64,000 bases of DNA from Improbicoccus pseudotrichonymphae. Lineage in GTDB: Bacteria; Bacillota; Clostridia; Oscillospirales; Acutalibacteraceae. Shown here piece after piece: positions 63,116-64,000 of the stretch; position 1 is the stretch's first letter; the number at the start of each line of letters is the position of its first letter. Position numbers and translations under genes: made by a program. The notes beneath the pieces are model-generated. The model was not told where the DNA came from and searched no databases. It saw nothing but the letters and a program-made list of their open reading frames with translations. The stretch is from assembly GCA_036322855.1 (NCBI GenBank), contig AP027924.1:62001-126000 (forward strand). Direction: 5' to 3'.

Positions 63116-63460
63116 GTGTATTTGAGAAAATTAAACAAAAAAACTGATCATCGTATTTCGATGTTGAAGACTATGTTTACCGAACTTTTGGAATGTGGTG
63201 AGATTAAAACGACGTTAAGCAAGGCGCGTGAGATTAGTTGTTACACCGAGGGAATTATTTCAAAAGTTAAAGATGATTCGCTCAGCACAAAGCGTAGGCT
63301 TTTCAGTATTATAAGGAAGCGCGAAATTGTTAATAAGTTGTTATCGAATATAAAACCTGATCACAGAATCGGTGGGGCAAGCAGAGTTATCAAACTCGGA
63401 AAAAGAAAAGGGGACGCTGCCGAAATGGCTTTGGTTCAGTTATCATTTATGAAAAATTAG
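63116..63460 (+). CDS. rplQ: 50S ribosomal protein L17
   Basis: 114 residues, GTG start after AGAGGTG. Starts YLRKLNKKTDHRISMLKTMF (normally RKLGR...HR..ML), ITTLSKAREI-like ETKTTLSKAREI region here IKTTLSKAREI, ending GDAAEMALVQLSF. Closes the ribosomal operon. The lack of the usual Gly-Arg in the first segment is a small divergence. Confidence 0.95.
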   Translation: MYLRKLNKKTDHRISMLKTMFTELLECGEIKTTLSKAREISCYTEGIISKVKDDSLSTKRRLFSIIRKREIVNKLLSNIKPDHRIGGASRVIKLGKRKGDAAEMALVQLSFMKN

Positions 63461-63476
63461 GAGGATATTCAATAGC

Positions 63477-64000
63477 ATGGATTTAGTCAATTTGGTTATA
63501 ATTATCGCTTGTGTTTCCTTGTTCTATGCGTTATTTTTATTCGTAAAAGTGAAGTCGCAAAGTGCCGGCAACGAAAGAATGCAGGAAATATCCTCGAAAA
63601 TTCGCGAAGGGGCGATAGTTTATTTAAAGAGACAGTATAAAAGTGTTTCTATTTTTTTTGGAACTATTTTTTTAATTATGATTGCTCTTTCGTTTTGCGG
63701 AATAATAGGTAAGTTTATGCCTTATTCCTTCTTACTGGGTGGTCTTTTATCCGGAATCTCCGGTTATATAGGGATGCGAATGGCAACAATGGCCAATGTT
63801 CGTACAACAGAGGCGGCTAGAAAAAGTTTGGTAAAAGCGCTTGATATTTCATTTTCGGCCGGTTCTATAATAGGCTTCGTTGTGGTCGGTGTGGGGCTTT
63901 CCGGTATTGGGATTTGTTATTACTTGCTAAAACAACATTTGATACATATGGACACGGCATATAATATCGAAAGCATATTGGGTGAAGTCATAACAAATTT
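63477..64000 (+). CDS. hppA: membrane-bound ion-pumping pyrophosphatase (3' end off window)
   Basis: The first 174 residues: ATG at 63477 after GGAGGATATT. Helix MDLVNLVIIIACVSLFYALF, IREGAIVYLKRQYK (the conserved EGAxAYLxRQY motif), helices 2-4 with LSGISGYIGMRMATMANVRT (conserved GMxxATxANxRT). It couples hydrolysis of pyrophosphate to H+ or Na+ pumping. Directly follows rplQ by 16 nt. Ion specificity cannot be judged from this part. Confidence 0.93.
   Translation, partial: MDLVNLVIIIACVSLFYALFLFVKVKSQSAGNERMQEISSKIREGAIVYLKRQYKSVSIFFGTIFLIMIALSFCGIIGKFMPYSFLLGGLLSGISGYIGMRMATMANVRTTEAARKSLVKALDISFSAGSIIGFVVVGVGLSGIGICYYLLKQHLIHMDTAYNIESILGEVITN

Overview
The window comes from a low-GC member of the Bacillota, most likely a clostridium-like bacterium living inside a eukaryotic cell. 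The clostridial signal comes from the full S10-spc-alpha ribosomal operon in Firmicutes order (with adk-map-infA-rpmJ), a zinc-type S14, a zinc-lid adenylate kinase, the YfmF/YfmH peptidase pair, a YnbB-type PLP enzyme, a SpoIIM relative and a membrane pyrophosphatase. The intracellular signal is a complete ATP/ADP translocase (3374-4867), together with many decayed insertion sequences and the absence of rpmD and recR from their usual places. The layout resembles what is reported for Oscillospirales-type endosymbionts of protists, but that placement is inference.

Region by region: 1-4867 is a leftward set of tlc, ackA, yfmF and yfmH. 5082-6970 is dnaX-ybaB. 7090-9898 mixes a double-glycine leader peptide, a split IS630 relic, a PAAR-like spike protein and trmD. 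10091-18942 is a wrecked integrative element between tRNA-Ser and tRNA-Glu: a large serine recombinase, a TnpW-like protein, a possible structured RNA, a broken sigma factor, and phage tail genes present as two inverted copies around an IS5/IS427-type element. 19349-35391 is an accessory island with repeated, variable, exported proteins, interrupted by a YnbB-type gene and two contractile-injection-system genes. 35710-37052 holds a second double-glycine peptide and IS relics. 37249-45287 is mostly core: spoIIM-like, ecfT, truA, a phosphoesterase, tig-clpP-clpX, pgk and tRNA-Arg. 45400-47686 is another IS relic and the most repeat-rich family member. 48042-63460 is the ribosomal operon, and hppA begins at 63477.

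The most interesting system is the exported-protein family (copies A-G here: 19349, 20795, 23889, 29494, 31002, 34318, 46144). Six copies share a consensus promoter, a strong Shine-Dalgarno site and a short leader ORF. The leader runs through a (GA)n tract, or (GAAA)7 in one copy, into the main ATG. Tract length sets whether the leader is fused to the protein: two copies are fused, and the other four are one repeat unit away from fusion. Inside the proteins a signal-like segment is followed by an acidic low-complexity stretch, a second membrane segment and a C-terminal domain. Three close relatives (31002, 34318, 46144) differ mainly by 9-bp repeat expansions. This looks like a slippage-driven diversification system facing the host. 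No CRISPR array or rRNA gene was seen.
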